From Bordetella flabilis (GTDB taxonomy: Bacteria; Pseudomonadota; Gammaproteobacteria; Burkholderiales; Burkholderiaceae_B): a stretch of 64,000 nucleotides of DNA. Every line of letters starts with the position of its first letter. The first letter of the stretch is position 1. Made by a program: the position numbers and the translations under genes. The notes under the pieces are model-generated. The model did not search any database, had not been told where the DNA came from, and saw only the letters and a program-made list of their open reading frames with translations. The DNA is taken from positions 5,580,001-5,644,000 of the forward strand of contig NZ_CP016172.1 of assembly GCF_001676725.1 (NCBI RefSeq), given 5' to 3'. Below are positions 53,478 to 63,120 of this stretch, one piece after another.

Positions 53478-54407
53478 TCAGCCGACCAGTCCGCCCGCCA
53501 CGGACGCCGCAACCAGCATCACGCCCACCCACAGGTTTGCGCGGAAAAGTCCCAGGCCCAGTTCGGGCCGGCCCAGGTCCAGCTTGCGCAGTTGCCATGC
53601 CAGGTGCAGCGCGATCAGCACCATGCCCAGCCCATAGGGCCAACCCATGCCGATGGCGTAGCCGCCCCAGGCCCACAGCACGACCGTCGCGATATAGAAG
53701 CCGGCGATCCAGCGCTTGCCCGCATCGCCGAAGCGCAGCGCCGTGGAATGCAGGCCCAGACGCCGGTCGTCGCGCACGTCGATATAGGCATAGATGGTGT
53801 CGTAGCCGATCTGCCACAGGATGGTGCCGACATACACCGCCACGGCGCCCAGCGGCACCATGTTGCGCGTATCCGACCACGCCATCAGCATGCCCCAGTT
53901 GAAGCACACACCCAGCACCGCCTGGGGCCAGTAGGTCACCCGCTTGCACAGGGGATAGATGACGACGATGGGCAGCAGGGCCAACGCCAGCCATCGGCTC
54001 AGCGGATTGATGGCCAGCAGCAGCGAAGCGCACACCGCCAATTGCGCGAACAGAAACCACAGCGCCTGCCGCAAGGTAAGTTGGCCGCTGGTCAGCGGTC
54101 GATAGCGGGTACGTTCGACATGCTTGTCGATATCGCGGTCGAAGATGTCGTTGATCGTGCAGCCGATGCCGCGCATCAGCAATGCGCCCAGCGAGAACAC
54201 CAGCACGCGCCAGGGCTCGGGCCAGCCCGCGGCGGCCTGCGCCAGCGCGGCCAGCGCCGGCAGCAGGGTCAGCCAGGTGCCGATGGGGCGGTCCAGGCGG
54301 CACAGGCGCGCGTACGGGCCCCAGGAGCGCGGCAGCCAGCGCGCCACCCAGTCGTCGAAGACGATGTCGTTCAGGTCGATGTGGCCCGTGGGATGCTGCG
54401 TGGACAT
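53478..54407 (-). CDS. ubiA: 4-hydroxybenzoate octaprenyltransferase
   Basis: 309 residues from ATG at 54407; the open frame upstream of this is antisense to the aminotransferase gene. It has eight to nine membrane spans and the two Asp-rich prenyl-diphosphate motifs: NDIFDRDIDKHVERT in the first half and YIDVRDDRRLG in the second. RLDRPIGTWLTLLPALAAL is the UbiA opening. It joins the polyprenyl chain to 4-hydroxybenzoate in ubiquinone synthesis at the inner membrane. It starts 11 bp after the aminotransferase stop and converges on the DUF1254 gene. Confidence 0.96.
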   Translation of the reverse strand: MSTQHPTGHIDLNDIVFDDWVARWLPRSWGPYARLCRLDRPIGTWLTLLPALAALAQAAAGWPEPWRVLVFSLGALLMRGIGCTINDIFDRDIDKHVERTRYRPLTSGQLTLRQALWFLFAQLAVCASLLLAINPLSRWLALALLPIVVIYPLCKRVTYWPQAVLGVCFNWGMLMAWSDTRNMVPLGAVAVYVGTILWQIGYDTIYAYIDVRDDRRLGLHSTALRFGDAGKRWIAGFYIATVVLWAWGGYAIGMGWPYGLGMVLIALHLAWQLRKLDLGRPELGLGLFRANLWVGVMLVAASVAGGLVG

Positions 54408-54418
54408 GCCAGGCGACC

Positions 54419-55624
54419 TCAGCCCAGTTGCGCCTTGATGAGCCGACCCAGCGTGGCGACCCCGCTGCGGATCTTGTCTTCCGGCACGGTGACGAAGCTC
54501 AGCCGCAACGTATTGCGCGGCGCGGACGCGGATGCGTAGAAGGGTTGCCCCGGCACGAAGGCAACCTTCTGTTCGATGGCCTGCTGCAGAAGCTGCGTGG
54601 TGTCGATGCCTTCGGGCAAGGTGACCCAGATGAACATGCCGCCCTCCGGCCGGGTCCAGGTGACCGATGCGGGGAATTCGCGCGCCAGCGCATCCAGCAT
54701 GTAGCCGCACTGCTTGCGGTAGAGCTCGCGGACGGTGGGCAGATGCTGCGTCAGGAAGCCATCCTTGACGATTTCGTATACGGCCATCTGGGTCAGGGAC
54801 GCGGTATGCAGGTCGGTGGCCTGCTTGGCCTGCACCAGCTTGTCGATCAGCCGACGCGACGCGGCGATATAGCCCAGGCGCAAGCCCGGCGCCAGGACCT
54901 TGGAGAACGAACCCATGCGGATGACGTGGGCGCCGCAATCGCCGCCCAGCGCCAGCAGGCCCGGTTGCGGCTCGCCGGCGTAGCGCAGTTCGCCGTAGGG
55001 ATCGTCTTCGACCACCGGCAGGCGCAGCCGCGCCGCCTGGAGGACCAGGGCCTCGCGGCGCTGCCGGTCCAGCGTGCGCCCGGTGGGGTTCTGGAAGTTC
55101 GGCAGGGCGTACAGGAAGCGGGCGTCCTGCGCATTGGATTCGTTCAGCGCTTCCGGGATCAGGCCGCCTTCGTCGGAGGCAACGGATTCGTAGCGCGGCT
55201 GGTACAGGCTGAAGGATTGCAGCGCGCCCAGGTAGCTGGGCGTTTCGACCATGACCTTGCTGTCCTTGTCGATAAGCACCTTGCCCAGCAGATCCAGCGC
55301 CTGCTGCGAGCCCGAAACGATCAGGATCTGGTCCGGCGTGACGCGGGCGCCGTTGCGGTTCAGGTCTTCTGCGACCCATGCGCGCAGCGGCGCGTAGCCT
55401 TCGGTCGGACCGTACTGCAGGGCAGCACGCCCGTTGGAGACCAATACCTTGTCGAACGCCGCGCGTACCACTTCCACCGGAAAGCCGCTGGGCGCGGGCA
55501 GGCCGCCCGCGAAAGAGATGACGTCCGGCCGCTCCGTAACCTTGAGGATTTCGCGGATGGCCGAACTGGTCAGCAGGGTGGCACGTTCAGAAAAGGAACA
55601 TTCGGGTTCGAAGGGCTGGTCCAT
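54419..55624 (-). CDS. PLP-dependent aminotransferase (class I/II, LysN/2-aminoadipate type)
   Basis: A protein of 401 residues with the fold-type I core. Substrate and PLP contacts are ISFAGGLPAPSGFPVE, LQYGPTEGYAPLR, IVSGSQQALDLLGKVL, NFQNPTGRTL and VEDDPYGELRY, with the PLP Lys242 in MGSFSKVLAPGLRLGY. This MocR-like, domain-free group includes 2-aminoadipate, valine-type and aromatic transaminases, so the substrate is not fixed. It is followed closely by ubiA. The 403-bp region upstream is shared with the divergent msrC-type gene. Confidence 0.92.
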   Translation of the reverse strand: MDQPFEPECSFSERATLLTSSAIREILKVTERPDVISFAGGLPAPSGFPVEVVRAAFDKVLVSNGRAALQYGPTEGYAPLRAWVAEDLNRNGARVTPDQILIVSGSQQALDLLGKVLIDKDSKVMVETPSYLGALQSFSLYQPRYESVASDEGGLIPEALNESNAQDARFLYALPNFQNPTGRTLDRQRREALVLQAARLRLPVVEDDPYGELRYAGEPQPGLLALGGDCGAHVIRMGSFSKVLAPGLRLGYIAASRRLIDKLVQAKQATDLHTASLTQMAVYEIVKDGFLTQHLPTVRELYRKQCGYMLDALAREFPASVTWTRPEGGMFIWVTLPEGIDTTQLLQQAIEQKVAFVPGQPFYASASAPRNTLRLSFVTVPEDKIRSGVATLGRLIKAQLG

Positions 55625-56027
55625 GGAGCGTGTGCGTCAAAGAACGGTGAAAGGCGCGCGCGGCCGGCGGTCCGGCCGGCGCGTGGAGCGGTGAAAACGG
55701 GAGATCGTGCGGAAAGGGTAACCGGTACGGCAAAGCGATATTCTCCCACTTTTTATGCGGCTGGCAGACCGCGGCCGGGCAGATGCCGGACCGATGGCCG
55801 CCACGGGCCCCGCGGTGCTGCCGGCGCCACCGTTCCCGCAGCCGCTAGTGCCGCTACAGGTCGTGCAACCCCTGCAGGCCTCTGCGCATCCGCATGGCCG
55901 GGGATCCCCCGACAGCCCGGAAGCCCACTGGCCCTACAATCAGCAGGTGTGTGCCCGTCCCCGGTTAGGACCTATTTACACGGGAAGTGTCGATAGGTCC
56001 CGGCGCCGACTGCTTCCGAGACCCGCC
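55625..56027. other. Divergent intergenic region (403 bp)
   Basis: Between the aminotransferase and msrC-type genes. It holds a strong inverted repeat at 55968-56000 and a TACAAT box at 55935-55940 on the plus strand that could be a -10 element, though no -35 box at a normal distance is apparent. The rest is GC-rich; a GGCCGGCGGTCCGGCCGGCGCG stretch in outline near 55660 is self-complementary. No gene is recognised. Confidence 0.45.
55968..56000 (+). promoter_or_regulatory. Two-part inverted repeat (hairpin) upstream of the msrC-type gene
   Basis: GGACCTAT (55968-55975) pairs perfectly with ATAGGTCC (55993-56000). Inside it ACAC (55978-55981) pairs with GTGT (55987-55990) around a GGGAA loop, with a 2-by-2 internal loop between. 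It ends 27 bases before the ATG at 56028. No T-run follows, so a leader RNA element or an operator is more likely than a terminator. Confidence 0.55.
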
Positions 56028-56516
56028 ATGTTTTCCGCCACGCCTTCCACCGCCGCCAACAAGACCGACCGCTATGCCGAACTGGCGGCGCAGGCCCGCG
56101 CCCTGTTGGCGGATGAGCCCGACCGCATTGCCAACGCGGCGAATTTTTCCGCACTGGTATTCCAGTCGCTGCCGGACCTGAACTGGGCCGGCTTCTACTT
56201 CTACGACGGCAAGGAGCTGGTGGTCGGCCCCTTCCAGGGCAAGCCCGCCTGCGTGCGTATCCCGCTGGATCGCGGCGTCTGCGGCGCGGCCGCCCGCCAG
56301 CGGCAAACCCAGGTCGTGCCCGACGTCCACGCCTTCCCCGGCCATATCGCGTGCGACGCGGCATCGCGCTCGGAAATCGTCGTACCGCTCGTACACCGGG
56401 ATCGCCTGGTCGGCGTCTGGGACGTCGACAGCCCCCTGCCGGGACGTTTCGACGAAGAAGACCGGCGCGGCATGGAGATGCTGTGCGCGGTTTTCATTGA
56501 AAGCCTGCGGGGCTGA
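56028..56516 (+). CDS. msrC: Free methionine-(R)-sulfoxide reductase (GAF domain)
   Basis: 162 residues from ATG at 56028. The single GAF domain has the fRMsr features LNWAGFYFYDGKELVVGPFQG and VPLVHRDRLVGVWDVDSP. Cys75, Cys85 and Cys109 sit with spacings of 10 and 24 residues, exactly those of the three redox Cys of the E. coli enzyme (84, 94, 118 as I recall them). It reduces free methionine-R-sulfoxide in the cytoplasm, with thioredoxin recycling. It is divergent from the aminotransferase gene, with a strong hairpin in its leader. Confidence 0.94.
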   Translation: MFSATPSTAANKTDRYAELAAQARALLADEPDRIANAANFSALVFQSLPDLNWAGFYFYDGKELVVGPFQGKPACVRIPLDRGVCGAAARQRQTQVVPDVHAFPGHIACDAASRSEIVVPLVHRDRLVGVWDVDSPLPGRFDEEDRRGMEMLCAVFIESLRG

Positions 56517-56531
56517 AGCCGCGGATATGAG

Positions 56532-56557
56532 GCTGCGAATCTGAAGCTGCGAATCTG
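56532..56557. repeat. Two copies of a 12-base direct repeat
   Basis: GCTGCGAATCTG occurs at 56532-56543 and 56546-56557, separated by AA. It follows the stop of the msrC-type gene. It is probably a local duplication; no function is evident. Confidence 0.7.
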
Positions 56558-56686
56558 TGATTGCGGTTATCATCGCCACCATGACGCCCTACGCCACGCC
56601 CAGCTTCCACGTCCATGCCGCCGGCATGGCGGGCGCGCGCGTGAACGGCGCCAAATCCAAAAAACAGCCGCTCATCTGACCGGAGC

Positions 56687-56718
56687 CGCTGTTCCGTCAG
56701 AAGGGCGACGGAACGGCG
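56687..56718 (+). promoter_or_regulatory. Strong hairpin upstream of the DapA-like gene
   Basis: GTTCCGTC (56691-56698) pairs with GACGGAAC (56707-56714) around an 8-base loop. The stem extends outward by a G-T wobble and three more pairs, giving 12 pairs in all. It lies 76 bases before the ATG at 56795 and 170 bases after the msrC-type stop. It lacks a T-run; it may be a weak terminator, an attenuator or an operator. Confidence 0.45.
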
Positions 56719-56794
56719 ACAGGCCAGGGCGTTTCTGCTTGCGTATTCCGGGGCACTTCTCGCGGACTTCATACGGTCCTCGCAAGGAGTCACC

Positions 56795-57727
56795 ATGGAT
56801 ATGCCCGCCACCGAACTTCCGTCCCGCGCGCGTCTGCACGACGCGCGCGATGCCGCCGTCTTTCGCGGTATCTGGGTTCCTCTCATCACCCCCTTCAAGC
56901 ACGGCGACGTCGATTTTCCGGCCCTGCGCGGGCTGGTGCGCCACTATCGGGACGCCGGCGTGCATGGCCTGGTCGCCTGCGGCAGCACCGGCGAGGCCGC
57001 GGCGCTGGACGCGGGCGAGCAGATGGCGGTGCTCGACGCCATCCTGGACGAGGCCGGCGGCGTGCCGGTGGCGATGGGCCTGGCCGGCAACAACCTGCGC
57101 AATACCCTGGCGCGCACCGCGGCGCTTGGCGCCCGGCCGCTCGCCGGTCTGCTGGTTTCCGCGCCGGGCTACGTGCGCCCGGCCCAGGACGGCCTGCGGC
57201 AATGGTTCGAAGCCGTGGCGGATGCGGCGCGCGCGCCCGTGGTGCTCTACGACATCCCGTATCGCACGGGCGCGACCCTGGACCTGTCGACCCTCCTGGC
57301 GCTTGCAGCCCACCCCAACATCGTTGCAATCAAGGATTGCGGCGGCTCCCTGGACAAGACCATTGCGCTGATCGCCGACGGTCGGCTGGCAGTCCTGGCC
57401 GGCGAGGATATGCAGGCGCTGACCACCTTGTGCCTGGGCGGCGCGGGGGCCATCGTCGCGTCGGCCCATATACGGCCGGACCTGTACGTCGCCATGTTCC
57501 AGGCCGCGCAGGACGGGGATTGCCGGCGCGCACGCCAACTGTTCCATGCGCTGGCGCCCGTCATCCGGCTGGTGTACGCCCATCCCAACCCCGGACCGCT
57601 GAAGGCGGCGCTGGCGGCGCTTCATGGTTGCGAGGGCACCCTGCGTCCGCCCATGACACCGCCCGACGAGACGGTCAGGCGGGCACTGGCCGCCGCCATC
57701 CGGCGCTTGCCGTCGCCGGACAAGTGA
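56795..57727 (+). CDS. DapA-family aldolase (dihydrodipicolinate synthase-like)
   Basis: A protein of 310 residues with AAGGAGT 7 bp before the ATG. TIM-barrel class I aldolase: the N-terminal GIWVPLITPFKHGDVDF, VACGSTGEAAALD, Tyr152 in LYDIPYRTG and the Schiff-base Lys180 in IVAIKDCGG. The 28-residue Tyr-Lys spacing is as in DapA. The family includes DapA, N-acetylneuraminate lyase and sugar-acid dehydratases. A lone extra DapA beside a GMC oxidoreductase could be catabolic, so I do not give it a lysine-pathway name. The GMC gene starts 53 bp downstream on the same strand. Confidence 0.88.
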   Translation: MDMPATELPSRARLHDARDAAVFRGIWVPLITPFKHGDVDFPALRGLVRHYRDAGVHGLVACGSTGEAAALDAGEQMAVLDAILDEAGGVPVAMGLAGNNLRNTLARTAALGARPLAGLLVSAPGYVRPAQDGLRQWFEAVADAARAPVVLYDIPYRTGATLDLSTLLALAAHPNIVAIKDCGGSLDKTIALIADGRLAVLAGEDMQALTTLCLGGAGAIVASAHIRPDLYVAMFQAAQDGDCRRARQLFHALAPVIRLVYAHPNPGPLKAALAALHGCEGTLRPPMTPPDETVRRALAAAIRRLPSPDK

Positions 57728-57780
57728 TCTAAAACGCCCCATGACCCGCGGCTCACAGCGGGCGCACACGGAGACACGCC

Positions 57781-59520
57781 ATGGATATGGCAGCAAGGCC
57801 GCCGGCCGGGACGGCGCAGGGACACGGCGCCACGGCGCGCACGCCCACCGGGCTGGCGTTCGATTATGTGATCGTGGGTGCGGGATCGGCAGGCTGCCTG
57901 CTCGCCAACCGGTTGTCCGCCGATCCCGACACCCGCGTGCTGCTGCTGGAAGCCGGCGGCCCGGATACCTGGCATTGGATCCATATCCCGGTCGGCTACC
58001 TGTATTGCATCGGCAATCCGCGCACCGACTGGTGCTATCGCACCCATCCGGACCCGGGCTTGAATGGCCGTCAACTGGGATATCCGCGCGGGCGCGTGCT
58101 GGGAGGCAGCTCGTCCATCAACGGCATGATCTATATGCGCGGCCAGCGCCAGGACTATGACGGCTGGGCCGCCGCCGGCAATCCGGGCTGGGGATGGGAC
58201 GACGTGCTGCCGCTGTTCAAGCAGACGGAGGACCACCACGGGGGCGCCAACGCCTGGCATGGCGAGGGCGGCGAGTGGCGGGTCGAGCGCCAGCGGCTGT
58301 CGTGGGGCCTGCTGGACGCCTTCCGCGCCGCGGCCGCCCAGGCCGGGATTCCCTCGGTGGAAGACTTCAACCGCGGGGACAACGAAGGCTGCGATTATTT
58401 CGATGTGAACCAGCGCCGCGGCGTGCGCTGGAACGCCGCGCGGGCATTCCTGAAACCGGTAATGGGCCGCCCGAACCTGCGCGTCATCACCGGTGCGCGT
58501 GTAACGCGCCTGGCGTTCGAAGGACGCCGTGCCGTGGGCGTTTACTTCCGGGGCGAGGACGGCGCGGAGCAATTGGCGAGCGCCGAGGGGGAAGTCGTCC
58601 TGGCGGCGGGCGCGATCGGCTCGGCGCAGCTGCTACAGGTGTCCGGCATCGGCCCGGGCGCCTGGCTGCAATCGCGCGGCGTGCCGGTCGTGCACGATCT
58701 GCCCGGCGTCGGCGCCAATCTGCAGGACCACCTGCAACTGCGCCTGGTCTACAAGGTGACCGGCGCCAAGACGCTGAACGCGATCGCCGGGACCTTGTGG
58801 GGCAAGGCCATGATGGGCATGCAATACCTTTTCCTCAAGCGCGGCCCCTTGACGATGGCGCCTTCGCAGTTGGGCGCCTTCGCGCGCTCTGGACCGGAGC
58901 ACGCGCGAGCCAACGTGCAATATCACGTGCAGCCGCTTTCCCTGGAGAAATTCGGCGATCCTCTGCACGCCTTCCCGGCGTTCACGGCATCGGTCTGCAA
59001 TCTGCGGCCCACCAGCCGCGGCCACGTCCGCATCGCCACGCCCGACCCGGCCGACCATCCCGAGATCCTCTGCAACTACCTGGCCACCGAGGAGGACCGC
59101 CGGGTCGCGGTGCAGAGCGTGCGCTTGACGCGGCGCATCGTGGCGCAGCCCGCGCTGGCCGAATACAAGCCGGAAGAATACCGGCCCGGCCCGCATTTCG
59201 ACAGCGACGAGGACCTGGCGCGTGCCGCCGGCGATATCGGCACGACCATCTTCCATCCGGTGGGAACCTGCAAGATGGGGGTGGACGCGCAAGCGGTGGT
59301 AGACCCGCGCCTGCGCGTGCACGGCGTTGCCGGCCTGCGGGTGGTCGACGCGTCCATCATGCCGACGATCACATCGGGCAATACAAATTCGCCCACCATC
59401 ATGATCGCGGAAAAGGGCGCGCGGATGATCCTGGAGGACCGGCGCGCGGGCCGGTCCGCGGTCCGGGGGCACACGGAAGACGCCTACAGGGACGTCACCA
59501 TGGTTTCCGGTTCCGCGTAG
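57781..59520 (+). CDS. GMC-family oxidoreductase (choline/alcohol dehydrogenase-like)
   Basis: A protein of 579 residues. After about 20 residues comes the FAD site [20 protein letters not shown] and [26 protein letters not shown] is GMC signature 1, and [16 protein letters not shown] is signature 2. [10 protein letters not shown] gives the catalytic His and [15 protein letters not shown] the second catalytic residue. It oxidises an alcohol group of an unknown substrate with FAD. The C-terminal tail of about 20 residues after the last conserved helix overlaps, in the opposite strand, the 3' end of the second NEL gene by 37 bp. Confidence 0.94.
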   Translation: MDMAARPPAGTAQGHGATARTPTGLAFDYVIVGAGSAGCLLANRLSADPDTRVLLLEAGGPDTWHWIHIPVGYLYCIGNPRTDWCYRTHPDPGLNGRQLGYPRGRVLGGSSSINGMIYMRGQRQDYDGWAAAGNPGWGWDDVLPLFKQTEDHHGGANAWHGEGGEWRVERQRLSWGLLDAFRAAAAQAGIPSVEDFNRGDNEGCDYFDVNQRRGVRWNAARAFLKPVMGRPNLRVITGARVTRLAFEGRRAVGVYFRGEDGAEQLASAEGEVVLAAGAIGSAQLLQVSGIGPGAWLQSRGVPVVHDLPGVGANLQDHLQLRLVYKVTGAKTLNAIAGTLWGKAMMGMQYLFLKRGPLTMAPSQLGAFARSGPEHARANVQYHVQPLSLEKFGDPLHAFPAFTASVCNLRPTSRGHVRIATPDPADHPEILCNYLATEEDRRVAVQSVRLTRRIVAQPALAEYKPEEYRPGPHFDSDEDLARAAGDIGTTIFHPVGTCKMGVDAQAVVDPRLRVHGVAGLRVVDASIMPTITSGNTNSPTIMIAEKGARMILEDRRAGRSAVRGHTEDAYRDVTMVSGSA

Positions 59521-62033
59521 GCCGGCTCGGGCAGGCCGGGCGTGTGCGCAGGCCGGTCGGATGTGCGGCCATCGGGCGCTGCCGTGGCGGCCTGCCCCCG
59601 CCTCTCCCGTTCCGGCCCTTGCGCCGGAGCGCCGTCCACATTCCGCAGGCATTCCCGCGTAAGCGGCCCCAGGACGCCATAGCGGATATTCCGCATGACG
59701 GCCACGCCGGCGATGCGGCGGGCGTCGGCGTCGTCCGGATCCACGTCATCCGCCAGCAGGGCCGCGCGCAGGTCCGCTTCGAAGCGGGTCTCCAGGGCTT
59801 GCTGCATGCGCTGCTGGGCGAGCTGATAGCGGTCGCCCAGCAGCCGCGCCAGCAAGGTCTGCCAAGGCTCGTAGTCCAGCGCGAGGAAGGCGTCGAACTC
59901 GGCGGCCTCGCGCGCCTGGACCGCCTGCAAGGCATCCGCCAGGTCGTCCGCCGTGACGTGCGACACGGTGTAGAACCGCATCTCGGGCACGACCGTCGTC
60001 AGCTGCAATGCGTTGCGCAGCTGCACGACGTAGGCCAGGTAGACCTCGATCTCGTCGACCACGGTCATGGAGGCGACCTTCCGCCGCGCGATTCCGGTCA
60101 GGACTTCCAGCCGGAACATCTGCCGCGCCACGTCCACGACTTCAGCTACACGGCCATCGTACCGGCCGCGGCGGATGTCATCGTTCTGCCACAGGGCCTT
60201 CAGTTGGTTGAAGGTCCACGCGACACGGTCCTCGCAGCGGGTGGTCGCTTCCGCGCAAGCGGCGAAGGTATCGTCGCGCAGCGCCTTGCGGTCCGGCATG
60301 GAGAGCTCCATCAGCCATTCCGCTACATCGTTCCGGAAGGCGGCATCGCGCGCGGCCTGCACCGTATGCAGGCGGTCCAGCAGCTGGCCGAATTCGGCGC
60401 TGTCGGGAAGATCGCCCAGCGCGTCCCAGCGCGCCCGCGCCTGTGCCATGCGTGGCGCCGTTCCACCCACCCAGCGCGCGACGCTGGCCTGCACGGCGCC
60501 GCTTTGCGATTGCGGTATGGCATGCGGGTGCTCCCCCCGCACCAGCCTGGGCCGCCCCCGGCGGGAGCCGCCCCGGCCCACGTCCGTCATGGAATAGTGG
60601 ATGCGCGGCCCGGGCTGGCCCGCCGCCGGCCGCGGGATATCGCGCGGTGACAGCGGATTCAGTTCCAGGTTGATCGTGCAGGATACGAGCCGCGTGATGC
60701 AGGCCGGCAGTCCGTCCAGTTCGTTGGACGACAGATCCAGCATGCGCAGGGACAGGGGAAGGTGGGCGGGCAAGCTGCGTATCCGGTTGCGGCTGGCGTC
60801 GATATATTCCAGGTCGGGCGGCAGGTTCTCCGGCAGCGTCTCCAGACAGCAATCGCTTGCGATCAGCCGCCGCTGGCTGGCCGGCAGCGCCGGCAAAGCC
60901 GGGAGATCGGTGCGCGCCACGTCCAGCTCCACCAGGCCGCCCGGCAGGCGGTATGGCAGCGCGGCCAGCGGATTGCCGGCCAGCCGCAACACCTCGACGG
61001 TGGGCGGAAGCGCGAACGTCTGCGGCGCATCCCGCAAGTCGTTGTTCGACAGGTCGAGTACCCTCAGGCAGGGCGGCAGGGAAGCCGGGACCCGGCTGAT
61101 GCCGATATTGCGCGCCCGCAGCAGCTGCAGGCCGCTGGGCAACGTGCGCAGGTCAGGACGCCGGATCCCGTCGAGGCACAGGGCCGGCAAGTCATCGGGC
61201 AGCGGCGGCAAGGCGTTCTCGGGCAAGGCGGCTTCGTTCGCGGCCGTTGCATCCCCGGCATGGGCCGGCGGCGGGTGGCCGCGGCGCTTGCCCTGGAACG
61301 GCCCCATATCCGGAACATGGTCGCCGGGCGCATCCGCGTGCACGCGGATGACGATAGGCGAATACCAAGGCGGCGGCGTGTCCCGCCCGAACTGGATGGC
61401 GCGCATCAGGCTGGCGAAGTCGTCGCGGCTCAGGCCGCCATGGCACTGTCTTTCCTTCAGGTCGATACGCAGCTGCTGCACGACGCTGCGCCGTACGTGC
61501 CACAGCCTGCCGTCCGTCCGCACCGCGCCGATCCAGCTGTCCCAGGCCTTTTCGAGATCGGGATCGAGCCGCCGGCGGGAGTCCTGCGTATACGACTGGA
61601 ACGGGTCCGCGTGCGCCGCACCCACCGCCGCCCCGGCGCCGGCCATGTTGTTGTACACCGCCGCCAGTTCGCGCACGGCCTCGGTGATGCCGCCATTGTC
61701 CAGCGCATGCATGTCGAGATACCAGGTCGTTCCTGCGACAGGGCGCGCCAGCGAGGGCCGGCCGAGGCCGGGTGCGCGCTCCAGGACGATCGTCGGCAGG
61801 CTGCCGTGGTGCGCATGGAGGGCCTGCATGGCGCTCAGCAGGATTTTCCCGCGCGGGTCCTGCTGCAAACGGCCCAGCAGGGTCCTGACGTCGTCGACCT
61901 GTTGGGGGCTGGCGGCCCCCTGGATTCCCGCGATGAGCAGGCCGGTATATCCGGCGCCCGCCGTTTGCGACGGATCTTGGCGTGGCCGGGCGCCTATCGA
62001 ATGCCAAAGCGCGCTGACACCTGGAATGTACAT
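59484..62033 (-). CDS. LRR-NEL E3 ubiquitin ligase, probable type III effector (paralogue 2)
   Basis: A protein of 849 residues with the same layout as the NEL protein at 49430: a shared N-terminal domain (about 25-225), leucine-rich repeats (about 275-465, for example [16 protein letters not shown]) and a NEL domain with catalytic Cys600 in [29 protein letters not shown] and [19 protein letters not shown] match the paralogue closely. About 40 extra Pro/Gly/Arg-rich residues trail the NEL domain. It is predicted to attach ubiquitin to host targets after type III delivery. The leader carries the same ECF-like promoter. The 3' end overlaps the GMC gene by 37 bp, convergent. Confidence 0.9.
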   Translation of the reverse strand: MYIPGVSALWHSIGARPRQDPSQTAGAGYTGLLIAGIQGAASPQQVDDVRTLLGRLQQDPRGKILLSAMQALHAHHGSLPTIVLERAPGLGRPSLARPVAGTTWYLDMHALDNGGITEAVRELAAVYNNMAGAGAAVGAAHADPFQSYTQDSRRRLDPDLEKAWDSWIGAVRTDGRLWHVRRSVVQQLRIDLKERQCHGGLSRDDFASLMRAIQFGRDTPPPWYSPIVIRVHADAPGDHVPDMGPFQGKRRGHPPPAHAGDATAANEAALPENALPPLPDDLPALCLDGIRRPDLRTLPSGLQLLRARNIGISRVPASLPPCLRVLDLSNNDLRDAPQTFALPPTVEVLRLAGNPLAALPYRLPGGLVELDVARTDLPALPALPASQRRLIASDCCLETLPENLPPDLEYIDASRNRIRSLPAHLPLSLRMLDLSSNELDGLPACITRLVSCTINLELNPLSPRDIPRPAAGQPGPRIHYSMTDVGRGGSRRGRPRLVRGEHPHAIPQSQSGAVQASVARWVGGTAPRMAQARARWDALGDLPDSAEFGQLLDRLHTVQAARDAAFRNDVAEWLMELSMPDRKALRDDTFAACAEATTRCEDRVAWTFNQLKALWQNDDIRRGRYDGRVAEVVDVARQMFRLEVLTGIARRKVASMTVVDEIEVYLAYVVQLRNALQLTTVVPEMRFYTVSHVTADDLADALQAVQAREAAEFDAFLALDYEPWQTLLARLLGDRYQLAQQRMQQALETRFEADLRAALLADDVDPDDADARRIAGVAVMRNIRYGVLGPLTRECLRNVDGAPAQGPERERRGQAATAAPDGRTSDRPAHTPGLPEPAYAEPETMVTSL

Positions 62034-62059
62034 ACCGCCTGTCTCACCAAAAGACCGCT

Positions 62060-62088
62060 TGAGTACCGGGTGTGCCCGGTGCGGTTCC
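62060..62088 (-). promoter_or_regulatory. HrpL/BtrS-like ECF sigma promoter of the second NEL gene
   Basis: On the minus strand GGAACC (62088-62083), 16 bases, then GTACTCA (62066-62060), 26 bases before the ATG at 62033. It shares the -35 box, the GYACYCA box and the distance to the start codon with the element at 49376-49403. The second box matches the HrpL CCACNNA consensus at its last five positions. Confidence 0.72.
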
Positions 62089-62261
62089 GCCAGGGTCTGG
62101 CGTGCGCACCACCCGCCACACCGAAGGATGGATCGTCCCGTCTTGCCCTCGTCACCCCTGCATCGCCCCGCCGGGCTGCAGCCGATAGAATGCGCCTTGG
62201 CGGCGCTTTATCGCTGTGCGCCGCGTTCCGCCATTTCGCAACGAAAGATCGAAGGCCCGCC

Positions 62262-63104
62262 ATGTATCCGACCGCCGCCCAAGCGCCGCAAGCACCGCGC
62301 AAGCCCATCACCCTGGCCACCCTGGCCGCGATGCACCAGCGCGGCGAAAAGCTCGCCATGCTGACCTGCTATGACGCCAGCTTCGCCGCGCTGCTGGACC
62401 AGTGCGGGGTTGACATCCTGCTGGTGGGAGATTCCCTGGGCAACGTCGTCCAGGGGCAGACCTCCACGCTTCCGGTGACCCTGGAACACATCATCTATCA
62501 CACCGAATGCGTCGTGCGCGGCAACAAGACCGCGTGGGTCCTGGCCGACATGCCCTGGGGCAGCTACCACGAATCGCCGGCCCAGGCGTACGCCAGCGCG
62601 GCGCGGCTGATGGCTGCGGGCGCGCAGATGGTCAAGGTCGAAGGCATGGACGGCCGGACGCCGTGGATGTCGCAGATTGTCGCCTTCCTGTCCGAGCGGG
62701 GCATTCCGGTCTGCGCCCATATGGGCCTGACGCCGCAGTTCGTGCATGCCCTGGGCGGCTATCGCGTGCAAGGCAAGGACGAGTCCGGGGCGGCGCACCT
62801 GAAGCAGCAGGCGCGCGTGATGCGGGACGCGGGCGCCAATATGCTGTTGTACGAGATGGTGCCGGCGGCGCTGGCCGCCGAAATCACCGCGGACGTCGGC
62901 ATCCCGACCATCGGGATCGGGGCCGGCGCCGGGTGTTCAGGCCAGGTACTGGTACTGCACGACATGCTGGATATCTTCCCCGGCCGCAAGGCGCGCTTCG
63001 TGCGCAACTTCATGGACGGGGCGGGCAGCATCCAGCAAGCCGTGCAGGCCTACGTGCGCGCCGTGAAGGATGGCAGCTTCCCGGCGCCGGAGCACGCCTA
63101 CTAG
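62262..63104 (+). CDS. panB: 3-methyl-2-oxobutanoate hydroxymethyltransferase
   Basis: 280 residues from ATG at 62262, with GAAGG 8 bp upstream; the frame is open far upstream but antisense to the NEL gene. PanB motifs are [74 protein letters not shown] and [25 protein letters not shown]. It adds a hydroxymethyl group from methylene-THF to 2-oxoisovalerate, the first committed step of pantothenate synthesis. panC is not next to it; an RraA-like gene converges on it. Confidence 0.97.
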   Translation: MYPTAAQAPQAPRKPITLATLAAMHQRGEKLAMLTCYDASFAALLDQCGVDILLVGDSLGNVVQGQTSTLPVTLEHIIYHTECVVRGNKTAWVLADMPWGSYHESPAQAYASAARLMAAGAQMVKVEGMDGRTPWMSQIVAFLSERGIPVCAHMGLTPQFVHALGGYRVQGKDESGAAHLKQQARVMRDAGANMLLYEMVPAALAAEITADVGIPTIGIGAGAGCSGQVLVLHDMLDIFPGRKARFVRNFMDGAGSIQQAVQAYVRAVKDGSFPAPEHAY

Positions 63105-63120
63105 GCCGTGACTGGCAGTG

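Noticed and set aside
56581..56679. Small open frame of about 32 codons between the msrC-type and DapA-like genes
   Set aside because: No ribosome site, no recognisable similarity, and composition like the surrounding spacer.
58194..60650. Plus-strand open frame of about 800 codons across the GMC and NEL gene ends
   Set aside because: It is out of frame with the GMC gene and antisense to NEL, with no domain in it.
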